A stretch of 62,330 bases of DNA from A07HB70 sp964512675 (lineage in GTDB: Archaea > Halobacteriota > Halobacteria > Halobacteriales > Haloferacaceae): the NCBI GenBank assembly GCA_964512675.1, contig CAZEJR010000013.1, forward strand, positions 1-62,330, in the 5' to 3' direction. This document shows positions 44,536 through 52,994 of this stretch, piece after piece. A program made the position numbers and the translations under genes. The notes below the pieces were generated by a model. The model did no database searches, was not told the DNA's origin, and worked only from the letters and a program-made list of their open reading frames with translations. The first letter of the stretch is position 1. Each line of letters begins with the position of its first letter.

Positions 44536-45969
44536 ATGCGTCTCGGTCAAACCTCATTCGTATTGGCGGCCTCAAAGTTCGTCGGATCGGTTGTCGGATT
44601 CTTTACAACTGTGTACTTTGCGCGGGTCCTCGGGGAGAGTATCCTCGGCCAGTACGCGCTTGTGCTCTCGGTAGTTGCTTGGATTGGCATCGTCGGCGAC
44701 GCTGGACTCTCGAAAGCGATCAAGAAACGTCTCAGCGAAGGCGGCGAACAGTCAGGATTTCTCGGTGCTAGTATCACTACTGTCGGCGTACTGTTTTTCT
44801 TAGCTGGTGGAGCTATACTCCTCTTCGCCCCACAGATCGACCGATACGTCGGTGCCGATGTCGCCGAGTTCGTCGTGCTCCTGCTGTTCGTCAAGCTCTC
44901 GGGGACCGTCGTGTCCTCTAGCCTACACGGCACTCACAAGGTCCACCTCACCGGTGTTCTTTCGACCGTTGAACGGCTTGGCCGCGCTCTCGGACAGGTA
45001 ACACTAGTTGTGTTCAACTTCGGACTCGTCGGGTTGCTGTTCGGACAGGCCTTGTCTGGACTCGTCACCCACGCAATCGGTGCCTTTTACATCCGTATCC
45101 GGCCCGCTGTTCCAACTCAACGACACGTCGCGTCACTGTTCGATTTCGCCAAGTACGCCTGGCTCGGCAACATCAGCAACCGTGCGTACACCAGCCTCGA
45201 TATAATCGTTCTCGGGTGGTTCGTGTCGTCGGGACTAATCGGAATCTACTCCGTGGCGTGGTCCATCACGATCTTCCTGAATATCTTCGGGAGTTCGCTC
45301 GAAGGGACGTTATTTCCAGAGATGAGTAAAGACGCCACAGCACACGGAACGGAGTCGGTTCGAAGTCTCACCGAAGAGGCGCTTCGCTATTCAGGAGTGT
45401 TCACGATCCCGGGGCTGGTCGGAAGCATACTCGTCGGGGATCGACTCCTCGCGATCTACGGTCCGAGTTTCACGAAGGGAGGCTCAGTTCTTACGGTACT
45501 CGTCGGAGCAGGACTGCTGTACGTGTATCTGCGACAGCTCCGAAACACGCTCAACGCGATCGATCGTCCGGACTTAGCATTCAGAGTTAACGGAGCGTTC
45601 ATTGCGGTAAACTTCGTATTGAACGTGGCGCTGGTTGCGGCATTCGGGTGGCTCGGGGCTGCCGTCGCAACGCTGTCCTCGGCCTTCGTTGCCGCTGCGC
45701 TCGCGTACTGGTATGTTCGTACGACCATCGGGCTAGAACTACCGCTCGGATCGTTTGGTCGCCAGTGGGGGGCGGCATCGACCATGGCTGCAGTCGTCCT
45801 CTTCGGCCAACGGCTGATGAGGAGTGCCTCGGCGGAGTCGGGGGTGATTGCAGTTGTCGTACTGGTCGGCAGTGGTGCCGCGGTCTATTTCGCCGTTCTT
45901 CTCGGCATCTGGCCAGAGTTCCGAACGACGATACTAGATAACTTGCCGATAAACCGGATACCATCCTGA
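44536..45969 (+). CDS. Oligosaccharide flippase (Wzx/AglR-like)
   Basis: 477 residues with about 14 hydrophobic segments and the polysaccharide-biosynthesis (MATE/MOP) N-terminus: TSFVLAASKFVGSVVGFFTTVYFARVLGE. It would flip dolichol-linked glycan, or a dolichol-linked single sugar, to the outer face for AglB. It is the only flippase gene in the island. Several internal hydrophobic helices carry Arg/Lys residues as usual for this family. It is divergent from the GT61 gene with an AT-rich spacer. Confidence 0.85.
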   Translation: MRLGQTSFVLAASKFVGSVVGFFTTVYFARVLGESILGQYALVLSVVAWIGIVGDAGLSKAIKKRLSEGGEQSGFLGASITTVGVLFFLAGGAILLFAPQIDRYVGADVAEFVVLLLFVKLSGTVVSSSLHGTHKVHLTGVLSTVERLGRALGQVTLVVFNFGLVGLLFGQALSGLVTHAIGAFYIRIRPAVPTQRHVASLFDFAKYAWLGNISNRAYTSLDIIVLGWFVSSGLIGIYSVAWSITIFLNIFGSSLEGTLFPEMSKDATAHGTESVRSLTEEALRYSGVFTIPGLVGSILVGDRLLAIYGPSFTKGGSVLTVLVGAGLLYVYLRQLRNTLNAIDRPDLAFRVNGAFIAVNFVLNVALVAAFGWLGAAVATLSSAFVAAALAYWYVRTTIGLELPLGSFGRQWGAASTMAAVVLFGQRLMRSASAESGVIAVVVLVGSGAAVYFAVLLGIWPEFRTTILDNLPINRIPS

Positions 45970-46024
45970 CGTAGAACTCAGCGTATTTATTAGATCCCGA
46001 GGTGTAGAAACTGTATCCGTGCGG

Positions 46025-47362
46025 CTAGTCGATGTATCCGAGCCGCTGTAATCGTTCACGAGTACTCGTAGACAGGCTAGCCCCGTCGGTTGCCTCGACG
46101 TCACGGACGTCGAGCGAGTCGCGCAGTGTCTCGAGAACTGTTTGGAGATCAGAGACGGTGTCGGTACGCTGCACTTCTGTGTCCGCTACGGTATTCTCGA
46201 CCTCGACAAATCCGTCGACAGACTCGTAACCGTAACTCCGGCTGCTCGCTACACCGGCGCGATGCTTGTCGTAGCGGTCGATCTCGTCGTCGTCGAATCC
46301 GCTGCCTCGGAGCGAGTTCAGCCGGTCGTCACGGAAGCCGTGAAACTCCACAAGCCGTGGATTGGGTTGCTGCTCACTGGTGAGGTCGAGACCACGACCA
46401 GCGGGCGATAGCCCAGCGAGAGCCTCGACGGTCGCGCAGACATCAACGAGACTGACCGCGTCGTCTCGGATTTTGTGAGATCCGCTACCGTCAGCGATGA
46501 CGAACGGTATACGAACGAGCTCCTCAAACAACCCGTAAAAGTGCGCGCGCGCACCGTGCTCACCGAACAGATCACCGTGATCTGAAAGAACAAGGACGTA
46601 GTCGAACTCGTCAAGCAGTAGCTCGTGTATCGCCCGGTACTGGTCAGAGAGGTACTCCACCCACTCTTCGTACCCCTCCCTGTGAGCAGAGAGGTCGATG
46701 TCACCACCGGGAATAGTCTCCGACTGGTCGTCGATAGGGTTCTCAGCGTACGTGAGACGGTCCAGTTGACCCCAGTACGGCCAGTGGGCCTCCATCAGGT
46801 TCAAGAATAAGAATTCCTCGTCACCGAACTCTACGCTCTCGAGTAGGGAGAGTGCCTCGGCTGCGCCTTCGTCTCTATACGAATACGCTTTTATCGCACG
46901 GCGAAGCGAGGGGATAGTTCTGGATCCCCCGTCGAGTAGACAGTCGACGACGGCCCGGGCGTACTCCTCGGCGCCGGCGTCGTCTTGGAGCGCCTCGCGC
47001 CAGGGGTACAGTTCGGGAAACGACGAGGAGAGATCCCACCGAAGATTGAATTCGTCGAATCCACGATCGAAGTCGAGATCGGGACCCACCAGTTCGTTCG
47101 CGCTGTACGCACGTGTCCGGTAACCGGCAGATCGAAGACGTTCTGCTAGAACCGGCTCTGGACAGTCGAGCGCCTGGGATTTCGCGTGGACGCCCAGTTC
47201 GCTGGGGTATCGGCCGCCGAATAGCGATCCGTGTGCCGGAATACTGTAATTACCAGTCGACCACGCGTTCGTGAACCGAATGCCGTCGAGCCAATCGAAG
47301 TGCTCCCAGAAGTAGTCCGCCCTGACTGAGTCGAGTACAACGAGCGCGATATTCGTACTCAT
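46025..47362 (-). CDS. Sulfatase/alkaline-phosphatase-superfamily protein
   Basis: 445 residues. NIALVVLDSVRADYF is the first metal site, WSTGNYSIPAHGSLFGGRYPSELG holds the nucleophile region (Ser in place of the modified Cys of true sulfatases), and LVLSDHGDLFGEHGAR is the second metal site. It ends STSTRERLQRLGYID. There is no signal peptide. It is the most complete of three such proteins in the island and resembles haloarchaeal arylsulfatase-like proteins. The substrate is unknown, perhaps a phosphate or sulfate ester on a glycan precursor. Confidence 0.85.
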   Translation of the reverse strand: MSTNIALVVLDSVRADYFWEHFDWLDGIRFTNAWSTGNYSIPAHGSLFGGRYPSELGVHAKSQALDCPEPVLAERLRSAGYRTRAYSANELVGPDLDFDRGFDEFNLRWDLSSSFPELYPWREALQDDAGAEEYARAVVDCLLDGGSRTIPSLRRAIKAYSYRDEGAAEALSLLESVEFGDEEFLFLNLMEAHWPYWGQLDRLTYAENPIDDQSETIPGGDIDLSAHREGYEEWVEYLSDQYRAIHELLLDEFDYVLVLSDHGDLFGEHGARAHFYGLFEELVRIPFVIADGSGSHKIRDDAVSLVDVCATVEALAGLSPAGRGLDLTSEQQPNPRLVEFHGFRDDRLNSLRGSGFDDDEIDRYDKHRAGVASSRSYGYESVDGFVEVENTVADTEVQRTDTVSDLQTVLETLRDSLDVRDVEATDGASLSTSTRERLQRLGYID

Positions 47363-47647
47363 CGGGGTCTGTTGGGACCGTTAACTATCGACTGTACGCA
47401 GAGAAGGTATTGTTTTGGATATTGGTTGGCGGTGGCTACTGGAGCCGCACGGGTCGACGAGCCATTGGTGGTAGGATAATTCCAGCGAGCCCACGCAGCA
47501 GACCGCTAGCTGTGGTGGCGTCGTGCCACCCGGCGAGCAGTCGACCGGCGGAATGTAGCTATCGAAGCGGTAACAATCGACGGCCTATATCCGAGACCAC
47601 CAGCTAATTTGGAAAGAACTCCAGTACCTCTGGTCGCTCACCCGTTG

Positions 47648-47960
47648 TCAGGCAGGAGCGAGCAGTTCCGTCCGGAGTGTCTCGCCGATCCGGTCGAGGT
47701 CGAACTCGCGGTCGTACACCTCGTGCCCACCGTCGGCGATCCGGTTGACGAGTCCAGGGTCGTCAGCGAGCGTCCGTACTGCGTCTGCCAGCGCGACCGG
47801 GTCTGCGGGCCGGACGGTGTAGACACTCTCGCCGTGGTCGAACCGCGTCTCGATCGCCGGAGAGTCCGCGGTCAGCACGGCACACCGCGACGCAGCCACC
47901 TCGCTCACCCTGTTCGTGATACCCGCCATCGTCCGCGGGCCGTTGCTGAACACGCCGAGT
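47648..47960 (-). pseudogene. 3' fragment of a GT4-type glycosyltransferase
   Basis: About 105 residues that match only the C-terminal end of the glycosyltransferase at 50337-51464. Compare GPRTMAGITNRVSEVAASRCAVLTADSPAIE and DREFDLDRIGETLRTEL with the same segments there. The sugar-nucleotide-binding half begins but the N-terminal domain is absent. It is a remnant left by recombination between paralogous glycan genes. Confidence 0.8.
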
Positions 47961-48259
47961 GTGACGGGCGACGGCTGGAGGCCACAGGCCACCAACTGGT
48001 CAGCGAGGAGCAGTTTGCGTGGTGTGTCGGACTACCCCACTTGGAAGGAAACAATTCCTCACGAGCGGAATTCGATCACCGATCTTCACAGTAGCCTCCG
48101 GAATGCTACACATTCGGACCGTCGATTGCGGGAGATCGCCACCAGGGAGCGAAAGCAGTCCAGTGGCGTACGTGTGAGCGGGTGCGTCTCAACGCTCAGC
48201 TCGATCGACGAGTTCGAATGTGTGGAAGTTTCTGTCATAGAGAGATTCGCTGGATTCGT

Positions 48260-49279
48260 TCACCGCTCGTGCAGCAGCGTCTCGAGGTTCTCGCGGACGT
48301 ACGCCTGATCGCGGTTCGCGGTGTACCAGTCGATCGTCTCGGCCAGTCCGTCCTCGAGACTGTAGTCGGGCGTCCACCCGAGCAGCTCCTCGGCTCGCGT
48401 CGTGTCGGCGGCGCGGTGACGGACGCCGACCGGCTTGTCGGTCATGTAATTCTTTTCGGGAGGGTCACGATCCAGATACGCGAAGATGGCGTCGACGACC
48501 TCGTTGATCGAGATGTACTCCGGGATGCCGGCGTTTACCGGCGTCGCGTCGGTGATCTTCTCGTTAGCAAGTACCAACGCCGAGACGACGTCGTCGACGT
48601 ACGTGAAGTTCCGCGTCTGCTCGCCGTCGCCCCAGATCTGGAACGGCTCCTGTCCGGCGAACGCCTTCGCGATCAGCGCGATGATGGCGTGGGTCTCGTT
48701 CTCTCGGGGGCCGTACGCCGTGAAAATCCGCACCGACGATGCGTCGACGCCGTACTGCTCGTGGAACGACTGGAGCGAGAGTTCGCCCATCAGCTTCGCC
48801 CAGCCGTAGGACTCGTCGGCGTACGCGCCGCCGCGCTCGTCGAAACTCACCATATCCTCGTGGAGACGACGACGCTCCTGCTGGATGTCGGTCGGGTACA
48901 CGCAGGCACTCGAGGCGAACGTGATCTTCTCGACGCCGTTCTGGACGGCGGTCTCGAAGACGATACTGTCGAGCGCCATGTTCGTCGCGCAGTTCGCGGG
49001 GTAGTTCGCGATGTATCCGCGACCACCGTGGTCGGCAGCGAGGTGGAACAGTCGGTCGATTCCGTCGGTCGCCTCCTCGGCGAACGACCAGTGTTTGAGG
49101 TTGCCCTCGTAGAGCTCGACGTCGTTCTGGACCGCTGCGAGATTCTCTCGCCGGCCGCTGGAGAGGTCGTCGGCCACACGGACGTCGGCTCCGCGGGCGA
49201 CCAGCTCCTCGACGAGGTGACTGCCGATGAACGACGCCCCGCCGGTCACGAGGACGGTGTCGCCCTCGACTGCGCTCAC
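48260..49279 (-). CDS. Nucleotide-sugar epimerase (SDR), GDP-mannose-epimerase-like
   Basis: 339 residues. VLVTGGASFIGSHLVEELVARG, then LFHLAADHGGRGYIA, FASSACVYPTDIQ, SYGWAKLMGELS (catalytic Tyr and Lys) and RIFTAYGPREN. The GGxGYI and SSACVYP segments are shared with GDP-mannose 3,5-epimerases and related enzymes. It probably makes a deoxy- or epimerised hexose donor. The GTG start overlaps the stop of the paralogous gene upstream (GTGA), so they are co-translated. Confidence 0.8.
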   Translation of the reverse strand: MSAVEGDTVLVTGGASFIGSHLVEELVARGADVRVADDLSSGRRENLAAVQNDVELYEGNLKHWSFAEEATDGIDRLFHLAADHGGRGYIANYPANCATNMALDSIVFETAVQNGVEKITFASSACVYPTDIQQERRRLHEDMVSFDERGGAYADESYGWAKLMGELSLQSFHEQYGVDASSVRIFTAYGPRENETHAIIALIAKAFAGQEPFQIWGDGEQTRNFTYVDDVVSALVLANEKITDATPVNAGIPEYISINEVVDAIFAYLDRDPPEKNYMTDKPVGVRHRAADTTRAEELLGWTPDYSLEDGLAETIDWYTANRDQAYVRENLETLLHER

Positions 49280-50286
49280 GCCGTCACCTCCGCACGCGTG
49301 AGCGCCTCGTCGGCCCCGAGTTCCGCGGCGGCCCAGCCGTACACCTCGCGGAGCCCGGTCTCGAGTGGGGTCCCGGGACGCCAGTCCAGCGTCGACTCCA
49401 TCAGTTCGGTATCTGCGGCGTACTTGTCGGTCCCGGTCGGCTTCGAGAGGTCGTGCTCGATACCGATTTCTTTCCCGCCGATCGCGATTATCTGCTCGGC
49501 CAGTTCGTTGATCGACACCACCTCGTGGCCGTTGCCGAGGTTGATCGGTTCGCCGTCGGTTGCGCGGTTCATCGCCCTGACCATCCCTTCGGCGAGGTCG
49601 GTCACGTAGATGAACCCCCGCTGCTGGGTCCCGTCGCCGAACAACTCGATGCTGTCGCCGTCGTCGGCCTCGATCACTTTTCGACAGAGCGACGGAATGA
49701 CGTGACTGCTCGCCGGATCGAGGCTCTCGCGCGGGCCGTAGGCGTTGAAGATCCGGACCATTCCGGTGTCGACCTCGCAGTCCTCGTGGTAGGCCCGGCA
49801 CGCGACCTCGCCGAGGACCTTCGCCCAGCCGTACGTCGAGTGCGGGTTCGCCGGGATCGCTTGATCCTCGCTGAACCGATTGAGGTCGTCGTGTTGCTGG
49901 CGGTAGATACACGCACTCGACGCGAACAGGAGCCGGTCGACGTCGTTTATTCGGGCCGCCTCGAGCATCTGCTGGTTCATCAGCACGCTCGGTGTCAGAC
50001 CTCCGACCTGTTCGCGCTGGATGTAGTGGATGCCGCCGACGCTGGCCGCGAGGTGGTAGACGTCGCCGACGTCCTCGGTCGCCCGGAGACAGCCCTCCCG
50101 AGTCGTCAGGTCGACCGGAACGAGGTCGACATCGTCCACGGCGTGCTCGATGTTTCCGAAACTCCCACGAGAGAGATCGTCGGCCACGACGACCTCGTAG
50201 CCGTCGGCGAGAAGCCGGTCGACGAGAAAGCTCCCGACGAAGCCCGCTCCTCCGGTGACGAGGACCCGTCTGGCGTCTGCGCTCAT
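49276..50286 (-). CDS. Nucleotide-sugar epimerase (SDR), paralogue
   Basis: 336 residues. VLVTGGAGFVGSFLVDRLLADGYEV, YHLAASVGGIHYIQREQ, LLFASSACIYRQQHDDLNRFSE, TYGWAKVLGEVACR, RIFNAYGPRESLDPASSHVIPSL. It is clearly related to the next gene, in the same GGI/SSACIY subgroup, and the two could act in sequence or as a heteromer. The substrate is not identifiable. The overlapping stop/start makes this a tight two-gene unit downstream of the GT4 gene. Confidence 0.8.
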   Translation of the reverse strand: MSADARRVLVTGGAGFVGSFLVDRLLADGYEVVVADDLSRGSFGNIEHAVDDVDLVPVDLTTREGCLRATEDVGDVYHLAASVGGIHYIQREQVGGLTPSVLMNQQMLEAARINDVDRLLFASSACIYRQQHDDLNRFSEDQAIPANPHSTYGWAKVLGEVACRAYHEDCEVDTGMVRIFNAYGPRESLDPASSHVIPSLCRKVIEADDGDSIELFGDGTQQRGFIYVTDLAEGMVRAMNRATDGEPINLGNGHEVVSINELAEQIIAIGGKEIGIEHDLSKPTGTDKYAADTELMESTLDWRPGTPLETGLREVYGWAAAELGADEALTRAEVTA

Positions 50287-50336
50287 GCAGATATGCCCGT
50301 GAGGACTTCAGATATAATCTCCGGTCGCCAGCCGCG

Positions 50337-51464
50337 TCAGGCTCCGGCGAGTAGTTCGGTCCGGAGTATCTCACCGATCCGGTCGAGATCGAACTCTCGG
50401 TCGTGCACCTCGTATCCACCGTCTGCGATCCGCGCGACGAGGGCAGAGTCGTCGGCGAGCGCCCGAACCGCCTCGGCCAGTGCGACTGGATCGGACGGAG
50501 GGACGGTGTAGATGCTCTCGCCGTGGTCGAACCACGCGTCGATCGCCGGCGACTGCGCGGTGAGAACCGCGCTCCGAGACGCCACCGCTTCGCTCACTTT
50601 GTTCGTGATACTCGCCATCGTCCGGCGGTCGTCGTCGAACACGCCGAGCGAGACGTCCGCGGCGGCGATCCAGCGCTGTTGGTCCTCGCGGGACACGAAT
50701 CCCTCGAACCGGACGTTCGAGAGCGAGAGGTCGTCGGCCATCTGCTCGTAGCGCTCTCGCTCCGGCCCGTCCCCGAGAAAGACGAACTCGTAGGGTTCGT
50801 CCCTGAGTTCGGTGGCAGCCCCGAGGATCGTTCCGACGCCGTGGTGTGGCAGGAAGTTGCCCCAGTAGACGAGCGTGAACCGATCGCGCGACTCGACATT
50901 GTCGCGAGGGTAGAACCAGTCACCGTCCGCACCGGGAGGGAGCCGAACGAACCGGTCTCGCGGAACGGCGTACATCTCGCTGTAGAGGTCGGCGAACTGG
51001 TCGGTCCCGACGAGGTGGTAGTCGGGAAGCCGGTAGACACCGCGTTCGACGAGATAGACGGTTCGCACGACTCGCGAATCGACGCCGCGCATCTCGGCGG
51101 TGCGGTGGAGTGAGACGAACAGGTCGTAGACGAGGGATGCCCTCACGAGGCGGGCGTAGACGAACACAAACGGAACGACGAACGGGTTGAATTTCGTCAG
51201 CACGACGAGCTCCGGAGTGACACCGTTGCCGCTGAGATCGTACAGCCGCGAGGCGATCCGAGCCACGTAGACCGGGAGCAGCAAGAGAGACACCAGACCA
51301 GGGAACCGTGGGTCCGTACTGAATCGACACTCGTACACGGTCGCGCCGGCAGCGTCGAATCCACGGCGCAGCAGTTTCTCTCGTGGGTAGTCGTCGTCGT
51401 AGTCGCCGACGATAACCACGTCCGCACCTGTGTCGGCTCCGGTCACACGGTCCTGTGTACACAC
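50337..51464 (-). CDS. Glycosyltransferase, GT4-like
   Basis: 375 residues with a GT-B fold: N-terminal domain VIVGDYDDDYPREKLLRRGFDAAGATVYECRF, then the donor-binding domain with FTLVYWGNFLPHHGVGTILGAATEL, YEFVFLGDGPERERYEQMADDL and ADVSLGVFDDDRRTMASITNKVSEA. It is a retaining transferase with an unknown sugar. It precedes the two epimerase genes on the same strand. A 3' copy fragment lies at 47648-47960. Confidence 0.85.
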   Translation of the reverse strand: MCTQDRVTGADTGADVVIVGDYDDDYPREKLLRRGFDAAGATVYECRFSTDPRFPGLVSLLLLPVYVARIASRLYDLSGNGVTPELVVLTKFNPFVVPFVFVYARLVRASLVYDLFVSLHRTAEMRGVDSRVVRTVYLVERGVYRLPDYHLVGTDQFADLYSEMYAVPRDRFVRLPPGADGDWFYPRDNVESRDRFTLVYWGNFLPHHGVGTILGAATELRDEPYEFVFLGDGPERERYEQMADDLSLSNVRFEGFVSREDQQRWIAAADVSLGVFDDDRRTMASITNKVSEAVASRSAVLTAQSPAIDAWFDHGESIYTVPPSDPVALAEAVRALADDSALVARIADGGYEVHDREFDLDRIGEILRTELLAGA

Positions 51465-51499
51465 AGAGTCAATAAACGGGTCGGAACCGGCTGGGACGC

Positions 51500-51924
51500 T
51501 CAGAGAACACCCGCGGCGTCGAGACGTGCGGCCACGTACTCGTGACAGTTTTTTGACGGTCGCAGAACGCTCTGACCTCGTCGTGCTGGTCGTCAGCGGC
51601 GACGGGCGACGAACCGGCAGCCGCCTCGACGAGAGAGCCGTGAGAGACGTACTGTTTCGTCACCACGCCGTCGACGTCGTGGACGGCGGTTTGTTTCCGG
51701 ATCGTCACCCCGAGTCCGACTTCCTCGTCTGCGACCCGGTGTACTGTCTCTTCGAGTCGCTCTCGCTTCTGTATCCGACCACCGGGGAGGAACCACGACC
51801 TCTTCGCGGGTTCGTTCGATCGCCGTCCGAGTACCACACCGCCACTGTGCGTGACGACGAGGTCGACAGACGGAATCGGGACGTGTTCGACGACGGTGTG
51901 CCAGTCGTCGTCCCAGCGTGTCAT
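51500..51924 (-). pseudogene. Nudix hydrolase with C-terminal frameshift
   Basis: MTRWDDDWHTVVEHVPIPSVDLV starts at 51924. The Nudix box is WFLPGGRIQKRERLEETVHRVADEEVGL, of the GDP-mannose mannosyl hydrolase type, followed by ADDQHDEVRAFCDR. At an A6 run (51552-51557; T6 on the plus strand) the frame shifts. The in-frame continuation to 51469 reads as non-protein, whereas the adjacent frame gives CHEYVAARLDAAGVL and a stop at 51500, the expected ending. It is either inactivated at the C-terminus, phase-variable, or a sequencing error. The core fold is otherwise intact. Confidence 0.7.
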
Positions 51925-52031
51925 CTATCGTGAATTCGGTGTTCCGGGGCAGGATTGAATCATTTGCGTTCATTATTCGATAGCATCGAACGACCGAAAC
52001 CGATTCACCGGAGACCGCTGGTAGAGGGGAC

Positions 52032-52310
52032 ATCAAAGTAGTCGTCCTCGCCGCCGGTCGGGGCACCCAGCTCCGCCCGCCCACTGACGACACACCGAAA
52101 GTACTCGTCGGGGTCGCAGGCAGCCCCCGATCGAGTACGGCTTCGACGCGCTGATCGGCGTCGGGATCGACGGGTTCGTCGCCAAATAAAAAGAGCAGAT
52201 CATGGAGCGCTACGACGACGCGTACCGCGGCGTGCCGATCACTTACGCTCACCGGCGCGAGCAACTCGGGCTCGCGCACGCACTGCTCCGGCGGAACCCC
52301 GGGTCGACGA
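52032..52310 (+). pseudogene. Relic of an AglF-like nucleotidyltransferase
   Basis: Pieces in different plus-strand frames line up with AglF: KVVVLAAGRGTQLRPPTDDTP (with ATC where ATG should be at 52032), EYGFDALIGVGIDGFVA, KEQIMERYDDAYRGVPITYAH and REQLGLAHALL. At least two shifts and an in-frame stop separate them, and the C-terminal half is gone. It is a dead gene. Confidence 0.75.
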
Positions 52311-52994
52311 CGACGTCGCGCCCTGAGCGTCTAAATTGACGCAGCGGCGCAGAATCCCCGGCGCACCCGTCGAATACGGTGATCCACCAGATCGGCAGTC
52401 GAGCGGCCGTGCGTTCGACCTGTCGAGAGCACCTCCCGACGCCGACACACTCGGCTCACGTCGTGCGATTCGGACCGGGTGTGACAGCCGCTGTGTGTCG
52501 GGCTCGGTAGCGGATCCAATCTCCTGTGTGGTCTGTATCCGGTCGGAGAACGGCTCGCTCGCCGGTACTCGCGCGTGAAATACTCTCACGCTGGTCAGGT
52601 GGCCGGAGACACGCTGTGACGGCCACGTCCCCCGTCTCACGTGCTTTCCGGATCGCCACGCCGATTGTGACGGCACGCTCTGGATAGCTCAGCGCCGCTC
52701 CCCCGCGCACGTCGCCGCGGTCGGGGCAACTGCGAGTGTGTTCGTAGTCGTCTCCCGCCGTCGGTGCTGTGGCTCGAACAGCCCGATCGGGAGAGTACAC
52801 GTGAGAGCTCTGCCGGTTCGCATGTGTCGACCGAGGGTTTCGTGGCGTAGTGGCCGTGTGACGGTCGCTGCGAGACGACACCCCCATGCCAGGCCGGGAC
52901 TGCGTGGCGGGAGCAGTCGTCGACGCAGAGCGCCCACCGGCACCGTCGGCGGCAGACGAGAACGCTTTTTGAACCACCGGGACACGCCGAACCG
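52311..52994 (+). other. Intergenic stretch without a supportable gene
   Basis: About 680 nt between the nucleotidyltransferase relic and aglJ. Open frames exist on both strands but none looks like a haloarchaeal protein. A minus-strand piece around 52620-52700 (SYPERAVTIGVAIRKARETGDV) reads more like protein and may be another relic, unidentified. A CTTTTTGAA element about 25 nt before the aglJ ATG is a possible promoter. Confidence 0.4.
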
